Below, piece after piece: positions 32,602 through 45,176 of a stretch of DNA of 64,000 nt. A program made the position numbers and the translations under genes. The stretch is taken from positions 645,158 to 709,157 of the forward strand of contig NW_012236517.1 of assembly GCF_000787575.1 (NCBI RefSeq). Direction: 5' to 3'. The notes under the pieces were generated by a model. It was given only the letters and a program-made list of their open reading frames with translations, ran no database searches and was not told the origin of the DNA. The DNA is from Acytostelium subglobosum LB1. Lineage: Eukaryota; Evosea; Eumycetozoa; Acytosteliales; Acytosteliaceae. How positions within the stretch are numbered: the stretch's first letter is position 1; each line of letters begins with the position of its first letter.

Positions 32602-33303
32602 ATGGCAACAGTACAAGAGATTATTACAAAGTCCGATGAGATGTATGAGAGATCAGAGTTCGCCGCACTGTTCACTTTTATGGAGGAGTCATTGGCATCA
32701 CATCCAGAGGAGGTCAATATTATGTGGCGTGTGGTGCGTTCATACTTTGAGCGCTACGAGTCGTTGACTGATGTACCAGCCAAGGTCGAGATATTGACCA
32801 AGGCCATCGCACTTGTGAACAGAGGACTCGAGTTGGAGGAGACCAACGCACCACTGCACAAGTGGTGGGCCATCATCACCAGCAGTCTGGGTGACCACGG
32901 TCCCACCAAGGACAAGATCGCCAACGCCTTCAAGATCCGCGATCACATCCAGCGCTCGCTCGAGCTCAACCCAAGCGACCCGACCACCATGCATCTGATG
33001 GGCCGTTTCTACTACCAGATCGCCAACATCAGCTGGGTGGAGCGCACCATCGCCACCGCCCTGTTTGGCGCGCTGCCCGTGTGCACGTTCCAGGACGCAC
33101 TGGACTACTTCCTCAAGTCGGACGCCGTCGAGACCAGCACCATTCGCATCCGTAACGGATTGTTCATTGCTGATACATACTATGGCATGAAGGATTGGCC
33201 AAAGTCCAAGGAGTGGTACCTCAAGGTGGCCCAGATGGTTCCCAAGTCTGATGCCGAGCGTGCTCAAGTAAAGCAAGCTCATGACAAGGGTAACAGCTGG
33301 TAA
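32602..33303 (+). CDS. Regulator of microtubule dynamics (RMD/FAM82)-family TPR protein
   Basis: 233 residues, single exon, start MATVQEIITKSDEMYERSEF. The order of motifs follows RMDN1-type proteins: a helical pair with IMWRVVRSYFERYE, then HKWWAIITSSLGDHGPTKDK, ELNPSDPTTMHLMGRFYYQI, ISWVERTIATALFGALPVCT and DTYYGMKDWPKSKEWYLKVA. These are TPR-like repeats; the family binds microtubules and/or sits on mitochondria or ER in animals. No targeting sequence or transmembrane helix is evident here, so it is probably cytosolic or peripheral. Length is close to the soluble family members. The cell-biological role in amoebae is an inference. Confidence 0.85.
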   Translation: MATVQEIITKSDEMYERSEFAALFTFMEESLASHPEEVNIMWRVVRSYFERYESLTDVPAKVEILTKAIALVNRGLELEETNAPLHKWWAIITSSLGDHGPTKDKIANAFKIRDHIQRSLELNPSDPTTMHLMGRFYYQIANISWVERTIATALFGALPVCTFQDALDYFLKSDAVETSTIRIRNGLFIADTYYGMKDWPKSKEWYLKVAQMVPKSDAERAQVKQAHDKGNSW

Positions 33304-34245
33304 ACACCAGGTTGTCTTGTCTTTGTCTTATCTTTCGCCGCGCACATATGTATGTATATTGGACCAAATCATTCATCCCGTCATCCAATGGAATGAACCC
33401 CTTTGACCCAATAAACCCCTTGGGATTGATTGAGCTCATCATAATTACAATGATGATGTTCACAATCCCTAAGTATTGTATTTACAAATGACACTATATA
33501 GTGTCATATTCTGTGAATCACACAACTATCTCAGTGAGGAGAGAGACTGGTTGTCGACAATCATCATCACCACTCACCACTCACACACCAGCCGACCGAC
33601 CGTCAGTCATCCATCACTCAAACAAACACACACTTTCTTTCACCACACACACACAAACAGATTGAGATAATAACTTGATTTGGAAGTGTTGTCGATTATG
33701 GTCAACACTCAAACACACGCATCAACTCAACTCAACTCAACTAAACGACAGACTGATAGGAATGGTTGCTGAACCATCCAGCTCACATGTGGCATGCCGA
33801 TGATTATCCATCCACACACTCATTCACCAAAGTATTGATTGATATGTACTATGCTTGTCCAGTATTATTATCAAACATATGTCCTCTCTGCATATGCATA
33901 TGTGGGTTGTTCATTGCCATCATCATGGAACAACACCCCTCCATACCCACGTCCCATCCAAGTAGTAGAATGACTGGTCGTGAGGTGACCGGACATACGC
34001 ATCTTCCGTCACTGACTGGTCTGGATGGACAACCTCACTACAAGCATATTGTTGTTCACACTACGCATTGGATAATTATCCACTTATTCTCAGACTTCTT
34101 ACCTCGACAACTGTCCATTACTAGCTTTATAGCTTTATAGATAAAGAGAGACAAACAATCCTGTCTGACTGAGTGTGTGACAGATTGAGAGAGAGAGACA
34201 CACAAGAGATAGATAGAGAAGTAGTTGGACAACAAACTATATCAA
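33304..34245. other. Intergenic region
   Basis: 942 bases between the RMD gene and the large glycosyltransferase-receptor gene. It contains ACAC runs (33585-33660), CAACT repeats (33722-33742), GAGA runs near 34186 and a complex promoter-like segment. Open frames here are short and Ser/His/Thr-rich. No gene was seen. Confidence 0.5.
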
Positions 34246-37200
34246 ATGCTAGGTACACTCAAGCAAGGAGGATACACCTCCTCCTTCAACAACAAATATT
34301 TCATATATATATGCTGTTGCCTAGTTGTCCTGGCTACATGGTCTGTGACTACAACCTCAGCCAGTAGTCTTGGAACCAGGTTCAGTCGAAGCAACAGTGT
34401 AGTCACTACAACAGACATCAAGTCACTACGAGAGGAATATGACTATATTTTAAAGTATGTATAAATATGATAATATAATACACACAAGGATAATATGACA
34501 TTTCCAAATCAGGTAAAACGACATTGATCATTCACACAATCAATCACACTTCAACACAACAATAGAAATATCAACAACTTGGACTTTAGTTATGACAAGG
34601 CCATATGGGATATAACAAAGAGTTTAAATGCGATACAGTATAAATCAAACTTTAATAACAACCAGTCCTTGGACTTGAGTAAGTGCGCCAGACATCCCAT
34701 CCCATGCTATCGCTAACTAATTCATCAACTCGTCTCCAAACAACAAAGATTGGTTCCCATTTGAAAGTCCAAACAACGATAACAAAGACAATGATAACAA
34801 CAACAACATTGAAAAGGAACATAGTGAAGGCAACAGTTTGTCAACAACTACATCGACAACAACGTTGCCACAAAAGAAACTGAACATTGCTATTGTAGTG
34901 TCCAGTTTTGAAGGTCTCTACTCAACCTCTGGTATTGGAACGGTCTACTCGATTCTGGCCGACTTCCTTGTGGCAAGAGGTCACGAGGTCACCGTTGTGT
35001 ATGCCAGTGATGAGGTCACCGATCGTATGTCTTTCACTCAGTGGAAGACATTGCTGAGGGATAGACGTGGCATAACATTGGTCAGCTTGCCGCCCTCGCA
35101 GGTCGTCCTGGACAACCCGCATCTAGTCAAGCGCTCGTACCGTGTCTATCAATACCTGCGCGACACTCAGTACGACCTGGTGCACTTCCCCGACTTTGAG
35201 GGCATGGGCTACTACACATGTCTGGCCAAGCACAGTGGCCAACACTTTGCCTCCACAAGTCTTATAGTCGGTCTGCACGGTCCTTCGGCATGGGTCATCC
35301 AGTCGAACCGCAAGCATGGCGCCACACAAGAGTCTGAGTTTGAGCTCGACTACATGGAGCGCAAGTCAGTCGAGTACGCAGACCATGTGTGGACGCCCTC
35401 CATCTACATTGTCGACTGGCTCAAGAAGCAGGGCTGGCTCATCCCTCAGGAGCGCCTCTCACTGCTCCCCTTCCTTGCGCCAGTTGTCTCAGAGGACTCC
35501 GCCACAAAGCATCACCTGCAGCAGGACAGGACCACGCAGCCGATCCAAGAGTTAGTTTTCTTTGGTAGACTGGAGAAGAGAAAGGGTGTCGTGCTGCTGG
35601 CCGACGCACTTGACCTGCTGGCCCGACACGACAGCAGCACGTTTGAGCTGCGAAACATTCGCGTCACCTTCCTTGGTCGCGCCTCACACATCGACGAGGT
35701 GTCCTCCAACAAGTACATCAAAGAGAGGGCCAAGCGCTGGCCCTTCAAGATCGAGTTCATCGCTGACAAGACATCCGAGGAGGCTTTGGACTACCTGAGC
35801 AAGCCTGGTCGTCTGGCTGTATGTATTACAAACTCAACATATCATTCGTTTCGTTCAATCACTCACTCACTAACTCACTCACTCAATCAATCAACATAGA
35901 TCATCCCATCACTTGAAGATAACGCGCCTTACACTCTGTATGAGTGTTTGTACCGTGGCATTCCATTCATTGCCAGTTCGACACCATCGATGATCCCACT
36001 CATTGATGCACGTGACAGAGATGACGTGACATTCGACGTCAAGCCATATCTCCTGTTGCGTAAGCTGTCGTCCGCCATGAAGAAGGGCGTCACCATCGCT
36101 CGTCCAACCTTCACCGCCGACAAGTCCCTTCAGTACTGGACGTCCTTCTACGCATCGCTCGAGAACCAACAGTTGAGGATGTTGGCAGCCAGCACTGAGG
36201 ACAGCAGTGAGCAACAGGAGCCATTGGTTTCCGTGTGCATTGTTCACTACAATCGTCCACAGTTGTTGTATCAAGCATTGGTATCCATTGAGCAGCAACA
36301 TTATTCCAACTATGAGGTGATCCTGGTGGACGATGGAAGTAACACAACCGAGGCTCTGCATTACCTTGACAAGCTGGACGAGAGCTTCAAGTCCAGAGGC
36401 TGGCAGCTGATCCGCACAGCTAATCGCTACCTTGGTGCGGCCAGAAACACAGCTGCACGCGCAGCCCGCGGTCAATATCTCTACTTCCTGGATGATGATA
36501 ATGCCGCCTATCCACAAGCCCTCAGCACCTATGTGCGCATTGCTCAGCATACTGAGGCCGATGTCGTCACTGCACCTCACTCGATCATCATGACAGTCGA
36601 CCAGCCCGATGCCAACACTCCCATCGATCGCCAATGGGCTCCATTGGGTCCATCACTCTCAGTCGGCCTTTTCAAGAACTGTTTTGGTGATGCCAACTTC
36701 TTTGTTCGTCGCGATGTCTTTGACAATGCAGGCGGATTCACGGAGGAGGTCGGCGTCGGTCTGGAGGACCACGAACTGCTTGCCAAGCTGGCAATTGATG
36801 GCCGTCGCATGATAGTTGCACCTGACCCCTTGCTCTACTACCGTATGCACGACACACGAGGCCAGATGGTGTTCAAGACCGAGAAGCACCTGAATCAAAT
36901 GCGTTACATACGTCCATATCAGAGCGCCTTTGGTGGTGATGCCAAGCCTGTCATGAAGCTTCTGGCCAGTATCCAGGAGGACCCAGCCACATTGGCCCCA
37001 CCCACGTGTAACATCACAATTACATCGGTCAGTCCCAACAGAGGCCCCGTGCGTGGTGGTACCAGAGTCCTCATCTCTGGTTCAGGCTTTGATTGTCAGT
37101 TTGCCAACATCTTCTTTGGCCAACATCCATGCCAGAAGGTCGAGATGGTCAACTCGCGTCAACTGTACTGTGTGACGCCCAAGGGCTTTGGCCCCGAGAC

Positions 37201-40200
37201 TGTGGACGTCATCATCTGGTCCAAAGGACGTCCAAGCACATTGTTTGCCGGTTTCACCTACGTTGCCGACCGTGCTCCAACACTCACCGAGTGTGATCTG
37301 GATGGCGCTGGCAACATTGAATGTCGTTTCAGCACAGAAGTTGGCCCAGTCAAGCCAGGCTCATCTGCGTGTAACACATTCTTCTCACCGGGTACCGTCA
37401 ACATCTTGGGTTCATCGCCAGTCTGTACCTTCACCAACAACGACACGCTCACACTTACTCCCAGCAGTGACGCATCCATCGATGTTGGCGACACTGTGGA
37501 GACCCTACCTGGAACCATCGAGTCACCTGATGGTGAGTTGAACAATCAAGAGTCCACACAGGTTAAAGTGAAGGACCGTCTGCCACCACTTGCTGTTATC
37601 AAGGCCCCAACTGAGACCGGTACTTGTGGTCCTATGATCCTGGACGCAAGATACTCTCTTCCTGGCTCCGGTCGTCATCTCAAGTATGAGTGGAAGTTAG
37701 TGTCGGCGCCCGACCACCAGAGTGAGCTCGAGTCCATCGTCCAGAGCACCAAGGATGCCTCCCTCGTCATCTCCAACTCATCATTCCAAGCTGGCTCGTC
37801 CTACACATTCCAGCTCATCGTCACCAACATCATCGGCCTGCAGGACAACTCCACCGTCACAGTCAATGTTGTCGCCGGAGATGGCTTGCACACAATGATC
37901 GAAGGCCCACACGAGATGACCATCAGCAAGAATGATCTTCAAATCGAGGCTGAGGCATGGTACACCAGTTGTGTCTCGTCGGGTGAGGACCCCAAGATCA
38001 CCTACCAATGGACAGTCACACCGCCACTCACATTGGGACAGACCAACAGCAAGACATTGTTTGTGCCATCCGACCAATTGAAGCCAGGTGCATCATACGT
38101 GTTCACACTCAATACTGCCGCCGCCGACAAGAAGGCCACAGCTACTATCAAGGTCAATGTCCGAAAGACTCCAGTCTACACATTGATAAAGGGTGGAGAC
38201 AAGACTGTTAGCAGAGGACAGACAGTCACACTTGATGCCTCACAATCGAGCGACCCTGATGGAGGCAACCTCCAGTACTCATGGACTTGCACTTCATCAG
38301 ATGGATCAGATTGTCCCCTGAGCTTGCCCTCCGAGCCAATCGTAAGCTTCAACAGCAGTGAGCTGCCAGTTGGTGCCTACACCTTCAAGGTTACTGCGAC
38401 ACCAAGCGATGACCCCAAGCGCGCATCCAGTGCGGTTCGATCAATCATTGTGACCGACACTCCAACCATCAATGTTGAGATCGACACCAGCATGCTTCCC
38501 AAGCATATCGACCCCGGCCAGAAGCTCGTGTTCAAGTCCATCCTAGTCAACAACTCGATCCCAATCTCGCGTCTGACATTCGACTGGAAGATGGACGCCG
38601 GCCAGCTCAAGATGGACCAACCATACGCCACACCCACCAACCAGCGCAACCTGGCTCTCAAGTCTGGTGCACTAGGCGCCAGCACAATGTACACCGTGAG
38701 CGTCCATGTCATGGACAAGCTTACCAATATGACAGGACAGGCCTCAACCACGTTCCGCACAGAGGCCGTGCCGTCCGGTGGCATGATCAAGACCAATGCC
38801 ACCAATGGAACTGTGTTTGACAAGTACGAGGTCACCCTGGGCAAGAACTGGGCCGCCGACTCTGGCATCCTTGGCTACAGCTTCCGTTATAGCATTGGTG
38901 CCGACCCTCAGGAGTACCCAATTGGTGAGCGTCAGCCCTCGCCAACCATCAGCACTTACCTGCCCCCAGGAGAAATCAAGGTCAAGGGTTACGCAATCAG
39001 TGGAAACGGTGCAGCATCGTCATCATCCACCTCCATCTCTGTGGCTCAGCCATCTGCCGACGACAAGGAGAAGGTGTTGTCATTCATCACAGACCTCGTC
39101 ACCAAGGACAATCTGAACCTGTATGACATCACATTCGCCATTCGTTTGGGTAACAGCATCCTGCCACCAGCAGGCGCTGGCAAGCTCGTTTCCGACGCAC
39201 AGGTCTCTCAGACTGTGAGCTCAATCAAGACATCGGCCATCAACTTGATCTACAACATGATGAGCACTAAGGAGATGACCTACACGCCAGAGGGCATGAC
39301 ATCAGTGGTTGACATCCTCGACCTGGCCACGCACATCAACCAGGTGGTGCCACCCCAACATCTGTCCAATGCCCTGGCCATCATGCGTCTGATCACTGAG
39401 AACTACATCCAGAACCCGATCCTGCCATCTGGTATCACCTCATCAGTGAACGTGGTCAGCAACGTCAACTACCCAACTTGGCAAGCAGCTCAAGAAGTTG
39501 GACGCCAGCATGAAGGACACCGCACTCAATGTGTCCAACACGCTCAGTGTCACTGCCGACAACATTGCCTCTGCACTTTTATACCGTGCCACAAACGGTG
39601 AGGAGCCGATCATCATGGGCAAGGAGGGCGTCACCATCTCAATCTTCAAGCGTGATCCTCTGGCACTCAACGCCGAGGGGTGCCCTGGCCATGGGCCAGT
39701 CGGACGACCCATCGTTCTACTTTGCTCCGGGCTTCCTGACCAAGGTTGCCGATCGTGTCAAGACCGTCGAGGAGGTGGGCGCCAAGTACATCACATTCGA
39801 GGGCAACCCACATTTTGATACCAAGGTGGCCGATGGCTTCACGTACATAAGTCGTAACGCATTCGCTTTCAACTTCCAGGACGAACACAATCAAGAGATC
39901 GCATACCATGAGGCCGATCAGCCCATCGTTATCGATGCTGGACAATACCCGAATGATCACGACTACAAGTGTGTCTGGTGGGATGACACCACATCTCTCT
40001 GGTCCAGCGAGGGCTGTACTACTGAGTTCCGTAGTGGCCGTGTCGTCTGTCAATGTAACCATCTGACCCAGTTTGCATTGCTAGGACGTGTCCGCGCCAA
40101 GAGCAACCTGACCAGGATCCTGATCATTGTTGGATCGGTCGTTGGTTGTGTCCTGTTTGCCGGTCTTCTCGTCGGTATGTTCGTCGTGGCCAAGCGCAGA

Positions 40201-40932
40201 CGTCAAGCCAAGAAGAAGGACCCCAAGAAGCCAGAGGACAAGAAGAAGGAGGAGGCCAAGGAGAAGAAGGAGGCCAAGAAGATTGCCGCCAAGGAGAAGA
40301 GGGCCACGGCAGCCGCAACCGCAGCAGCCAAGAAGGCCGCCTCAACCAAGGGCAAGGAGAAGGACCCTGCCGCCGCCGATGAAAACAAGCAACCTGGCGA
40401 GGGTGAGGGCGAGGGAGACGCGAGCAACATCAACGTACCAATTGCCGCCGCAGTTGGACTGGATGGCGAAGCCAGCAGCAGCGCCAAACAGAGGATCACC
40501 GAAGTATCATTTGGTGATGAGAACGAGAATGACTACATTCTACAAGAGTTCAAGGAGATCTACGAGATTGTCAAGCAGCGTGAGCAACTGGCCACACCAA
40601 AGAAGCAACCGCCCCCAGTGTCGCCACTGACCACCAACGGCTCAATCAGCTCCGCCGAGCCGAGCCCCGCCACATCGGTCCCATCAATCGCCTCGACACC
40701 CGAGCAACACGGAGTGTACACCGAGGTACATGAGCAAGCAGCACTGCGCATCCAGCGAGTGTGGAGACGTCATCAGGCGCAGGTACAGCTGGCCAAGGAA
40801 CTCGAGGTCGAGAACCTGATGGACAACATTGGTAACCTTTTGGCCGACATTGACAACATTGATCCATTGGACGACAACAACTATGGTGATGACTTCTACG
40901 CCGACATGGATGCAGAGATGAACGACGATTAA
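34246..40932 (+). CDS. Giant membrane protein: GT4 + GT2 glycosyltransferases, IPT/TIG, PKD/REJ-like repeats, GPS site, TM, IQ motif
   Basis: Exons 34246-34454, 34566-34678, 34749-35818 and 35900-40932 give about 2,140 residues. Order: signal-anchor helix (about 24-45, NKYFIYICCCLVVLATW); GT4-like domain (about 115-510; GIGTVYSILADFLVARGHEV, ELVFFGRLEKRKG, PSLEDNAPYTLYECL); GT2-like domain (about 570-800; PLVSVCIVHYNRP, VILVDDGSN, YLYFLDDDNAAYP); IPT/TIG (about 833-920; SVSPNRGPVRGGTRVLISGS); PKD/REJ-like beta modules (about 1020-1420); GPS motif (about 1825-1860; CVWWDD ... VCQCNHLTQFALL); transmembrane helix (about 1871-1893); Lys/Glu/Ala-rich tail with an IQ motif (AALRIQRVWRRHQAQ). GPS sites in adhesion receptors and polycystins self-cleave before Thr in HLT. 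Two single-base frame breaks (about 39475 and 39680) have good sequence on both sides and lie in or near short homopolymers, so they are probably errors. Donor and acceptor of sugars are unknown. Confidence 0.8.
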
Positions 40933-41052
40933 TCATATATGGATGCACAACAGAACTGTTCTGTGCACATCAAATAAATTATTATTATTATTATTACTAT
41001 CTATATACAACTGTGATTGATTGATTGATTGGATTGGATTGAATTGCATTGA

Positions 41053-41478
41053 TTATCTTCTTGGTGCCATACTACTTCCAATTATAAATAGACCAGCCAA
41101 ACCAAACAGAGCACCAAGTACACCAACACCTCCATGAGCATGGTATGATTTGAATAACATTGTGATTGCTCCATAACCAAGAAGTGTTGGAGCGACCACA
41201 ACACCTGATACTGGATCCTTTGTTACTCCTGTTGATAGGTTCATTGTACCCATGAACTGATAATGATGATGTTAGCGTCTAACTTCATTCATTCATTGAA
41301 TGAATACATTACTTACTCTTGCGACAAAGTATGCACCACCGAATACCATTGCAGCACATATCGGTACGTTTGATATGGTTGATAGAGCAGAGTCTCTGAA
41401 CCATCCATTGACTACCAATGCTGTAGTACTTCCAACACAACCAAAGAGTATTGGTACACCAAAGATCATAGCCTGCAT
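41053..41478 (-). CDS. Small multi-pass membrane protein (unknown)
   Basis: Exon 1 is 41478-41317 and exon 2 is 41256-41053 (intron GTAAGT ... CAG), 121 residues in all. Hydrophobic segments are AMIFGVPILFGCVGSTTALV, STISNVPICAAMVFGGAYFV, VVAPTLLGYGAITMLF and VGVLGALFGLAGLFIIGSS, so about four membrane helices. The C-terminus MAPRR is basic and presumably cytosolic. I do not recognise the family; size and helix number are like small organellar membrane proteins. A GCGGCCGC palindrome lies in the upstream region at about 41562-41569. Confidence 0.7.
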
Positions 41479-42221
41479 TATTGTATTTGTTTGTTTGTTG
41501 TTGTGATTGAATAGAGTTTAAGATAAAGATATATTGAATGTTGTAGAATAGATAAGATGTAGCGGCCGCTACTATTTATACAAAACAGATAGTAGACGAT
41601 GATGACAGATGACACTTTGACAAGCAAAGATCATGATTTTAAATTGAATCGTTGAAATTTGTGAACAATGGGAAATCCCACCAAGACCACCTTCATCAAG
41701 CCATTACCTTATTTGGAAATAGAAATCGACAACTCTTTGTTGTTGTACACATTTGTGATAAGAGAGATAACATGTAACTCTAATCAAACCATCTTGAGAA
41801 CATTTTTAAGAATGACTAATTGATTATGTTTATTATCTCTCAGTTGACTTTGTTAAATATACAATTATCATTATCACTAATGTAATGATATAAACAATGA
41901 TATATGTTTATCTGTGCAATTGTCTTGTTGATAGGTACATTTGAAATCTAACAACTAGGATGTCATGACTAATGAAGCATTGCAGTTCATAAACAAATAC
42001 CCCTTGTCGCGCTTTGCCTTGGGTCAAACCCCAAATTGACAAGCCGACAACGAAGATATTTTTTGCGACAAAACTGTTTCCGATACCGGGACTCACAACA
42101 GTTGGTACCTAAAACAAACAGGTTCACCATTGCTTCTTTTTAGAAAAGATATACACATTTAAAACATATAAACTTATAAGTTACATCTTTATATTTATAT
42201 ATAGTAAAGAACACTTCAGTA
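41479..42221. other. Intergenic region, divergent promoters
   Basis: This spacer lies between the small membrane-protein gene (minus) and the permease gene (plus). It contains the palindrome AGCGGCCGCT at about 41561-41570. On the minus strand 42110-41908 reads PTVVSPGIGNSFVAKNIFV and GLSIWGLTQGKARQGVFVYE after a possible TTTTAG acceptor; composition is protein-like, but no start exon or family match was found, so it is left uncalled. Confidence 0.5.
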
Positions 42222-44331
42222 ATGACAGAGACTCAACCTCTACTTCAAGAAGTGTATGTCACAACAATAAGTCAATGTCTCTATTTGAATGATTGAATGA
42301 TTGAATGATAGAATGAATGATGTTGTAAGAGTAGGTGATGTGTTGGTGCGATTGATCAATCGATCTGAACACACATCATTCAATCAACACACAATAATAA
42401 TGACTGGTCATAGTGTGTTGTGTAGTATTACATTACACTTCATCCTACAAATAACAACTACGACAAGAGATAGAGATAGAGTGACACAGAGTTAGAGTGG
42501 AGGAGGAGGACAACAACATATATAAAGAATGAATAAATTAACTAATCACTCATCATCCTCTTCATCATCATCATCATTGTCAACAATGCCATTATTATCA
42601 CCAATTGCTATTGATGCAAACTATGATGATAACAACATTGACAACATTGACAACAACCATATCATTCCAACAAACAATGATATGATTATAAACAACAACA
42701 ATAGTGATAGCGGAGGAGATGTTAATAATGACATCATCAACAACAAAGGTGATGACGATGTAGCTATAAACAATGAACTCAAGAAGAATACCCTGTCACT
42801 GACTCATTGTCTGGCCATGTCCATCTCGGGCATTGGACCAACTTGTATGTGTTTGGTGACTGACTTGAACACGACCACATAGACTGGCTACGCCATGACC
42901 ACGGCAATGACCTAATCACATCCATCACAATCAATCAATCAATCAGGCGGACTTTACTTTGTCGTTGGCCAGATCGCCAAGGTGGCTGGAGCCAACGTAC
43001 CCTTCACACTGATCCTGGCAACGATTTGCTGCCTGTCGATGGCATCTACGATCAGCACGTTTGGAAACTATATATATAGCTCGGCGTCGTTCTACTGCTA
43101 CGTGTCCGAGGGTCTCGGAGGCACGATGGGCTTCATTACTGGCTGGTTCATGCTGGTCGGCTATGGCATACTCACCGTGCAGACCGTCATCCAGTTCAGC
43201 TCGTGGACGTCCGATGTATTCATGAACGACCTGTCGGCCGATGTGCCCTGGGTTGTGTTTGCCGCCATCGTACTGGTACTAATCGGTTCACTGGCATACA
43301 TTGGTATCAACCCAGCGCTCAAGATCAGTCTGGTGTTGGTGTGTTGCGAGACCGTAATCCTGCTGGTGCTCACAGTCATCATCGTGGCCAAGGGTGGTGC
43401 CGAGGGTAACTACCCCCTGGCGTTCACACCTGTCGGCAAGTACAGCGGCGGCTTTGGTGGCTTGAGTACTGGATTGGTGTTCTCGATCCTCGTCTTTGTC
43501 GGCTTTGAGTCGGCTGCCATTCTAGGCGCCGAGACTAAGAACCCCAGACGCACCATCCCCCAGGCTGTGGTCGGCAGTGTCCTCATCACATCCACATGGA
43601 TGACCTGGGGCATGTACGCCGTGATCATTGCCGTGGGACCAAGCAATGCCTTCACACTATACGAGATCAACTCGCCCATGCACGTGTTTGCCAAGAAGTA
43701 CATTGGACAGTGGTTCGCCTATCTTATCGATATTGCAGGCATCAGCACGACGTTCAACGTGTGCACGGTGAGCTTCAACAATATGTACAGGATACTCTAC
43801 TCGCTGGGCAAGGCCGACATGCACCCATCATTCAACCTGCTCGCCAAGACATCTGTGCGCTTCAAGACTCCATTGGCATCGATCATCTTCTTCACGATTG
43901 CACAGGCAGTGTTTGTCATCATCATTGCCGCATGCTTTGGACTCAAGACCACTGGCTCATGGAAGGCCTATGGCTACCTGTCGTACATTGGCACACTCCC
44001 ACTGATCTTTGTCTTTATCTTTACCAACATTGCCGTGATCTTCTACGTCAAGAACAAGCATCCACAGGACTTCCACAGGTTCTACCATCTGGCGCTACCA
44101 ATCTTCTCTGGACTGCTCTTTGTCATTGTGCTGTTTGGCAACTTTTATCCAGACTATCCAACACCGCCCAACTCCTACTGGCTCATCTTTTTGGGTGTGG
44201 CTATGCTGGCAGGCATCATCCTGGCGCTGGTGCTCAGGAGCAAGAAGGGTATGTTTGAGAACATGTTGTTAATGATCCAGAGTGGAGGTGAGGAAACAAA
44301 CAGTGAACCAAAGCATGTCCACATTCAATAA
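42222..44331 (+). CDS. Amino-acid/polyamine permease (APC superfamily)
   Basis: Exons are probably 42222-42253 (MTETQPLLQE, phase 2, donor GTATGT), 42528-42844 and 42947-44331, total 577 residues. The AAG acceptor of the second exon is unusual; if wrong, translation starts at 42529. After an Asn/Ser-rich cytosolic N-terminus, the transporter core begins with SLTHCLAMSISGIGP, the conserved first-helix motif. About eleven or twelve membrane helices follow, for example GGTMGFITGWFMLVGYGILT, WVVFAAIVLVLIGSLAYIG and GLVFSILVFVGFESAAILG, the last carrying the family signature (F-V-G-F-E). AETKNPRRTIPQAVVGSVL is the typical loop after helix 6. It should move amino acids or related cations across the plasma or endolysosomal membrane; substrate cannot be read. 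Confidence 0.85.
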
Positions 44332-44506
44332 ATATCTTATGTGTATGTGCGCATGGATAGCGTCTGATCGTGTCGACAGGACATCCTAGCCATCACTTCC
44401 CAAACCTGTTCAGACTCATATGTACTCCTGTCAACTTGGGATTTGATTCTATCATTTAATGTTGGTTGACTGAACCGAGGTCACTCAAATAGAGGAAAGT
44501 GTTCGG

Positions 44507-45176
44507 TCAAGGGGCTGATGGGTAGCCTCCATTGAAGGCCTTGAGCTCTTGCTCACACTTGCCTGAGGGGTAAATGAAGATCCATACGGCCAAGTCCTTT
44601 GAAGGATGGTCAGCACGACGGTGATTGATCCATTTGAAGTCAGTGGTTAGGAAATCGAGGATAGTTGGTATCAATCTCCAGTTCTCGTTGGTCCATACCC
44701 CATCTTGTCCATCTTTGATCCTTTTGAAACTTGTTAAGGCCAGAGTTCGGTTCAAATCTGTTGTGACATCTAGGATAGTATCCCTTTTTGGGGTTTCGTC
44801 GGCTTGGACTCTCGTGGCTACTCCGGCTGGGTTGATTTGGATCATGGCTACCAATTTCCCATTCAAGAGTGCGGACCTGATTAGTCCAATCATATCATTG
44901 GCAGGCATTGGAAATTCGGTGGAACGTATTCTCTTCCTGACATCTTCGTCTGACCACCAAAATGATTTCTAATAATCATTTAGATAGATTGATCAAGAAA
45001 TGGAATAATGAGATTGTTAGAAATTATTATAGTAATAATAGTTTCTCTATCGTATATTTATAATATTACACACTTAATAATGAACTAAAAGGAATGAATA
45101 AGCAGTCCATTGTTGATTGGAAAATAGCTTGTTTTTCTTGATCTTTGTTAGATGTACATCCATCTTTTGTTTCCAT
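44507..45176 (-). CDS. Hypothetical protein, 188 residues
   Basis: Exon 1 is 45176-45072 (METKDGCTSNKDQEK ... IPFSSLLS) and exon 2 is 44968-44507 (KSFWWSDEDVRKRIRST ...), joined in frame through an AT-rich intron with a weak GTGTAA donor. Visible features are FPMPANDMIGLIRSALLNG, a VAMIQINPAGVATRV strand pair, and WIFIYPSGKCEQELKAF near the end. No signal peptide, membrane helix or known motif is evident. The even G+C and lack of homopolymers argue for a real gene. An unspliced start at an internal Met (MPANDMI) is possible but would drop the well-formed KSFWWSDEDV segment. Confidence 0.6.

Noticed and set aside
32740-33282. 180-codon minus-strand frame
   Set aside because: Antisense shadow of the RMD-family gene.
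35909-36634. 241-codon minus-strand frame
   Set aside because: Antisense to the GT2 domain of the large fusion gene; Cys/Gly-rich and without a motif.
43596-44258. 220-codon plus-strand frame
   Set aside because: Other frame of the permease gene, His/Gln-rich and without membrane helices.
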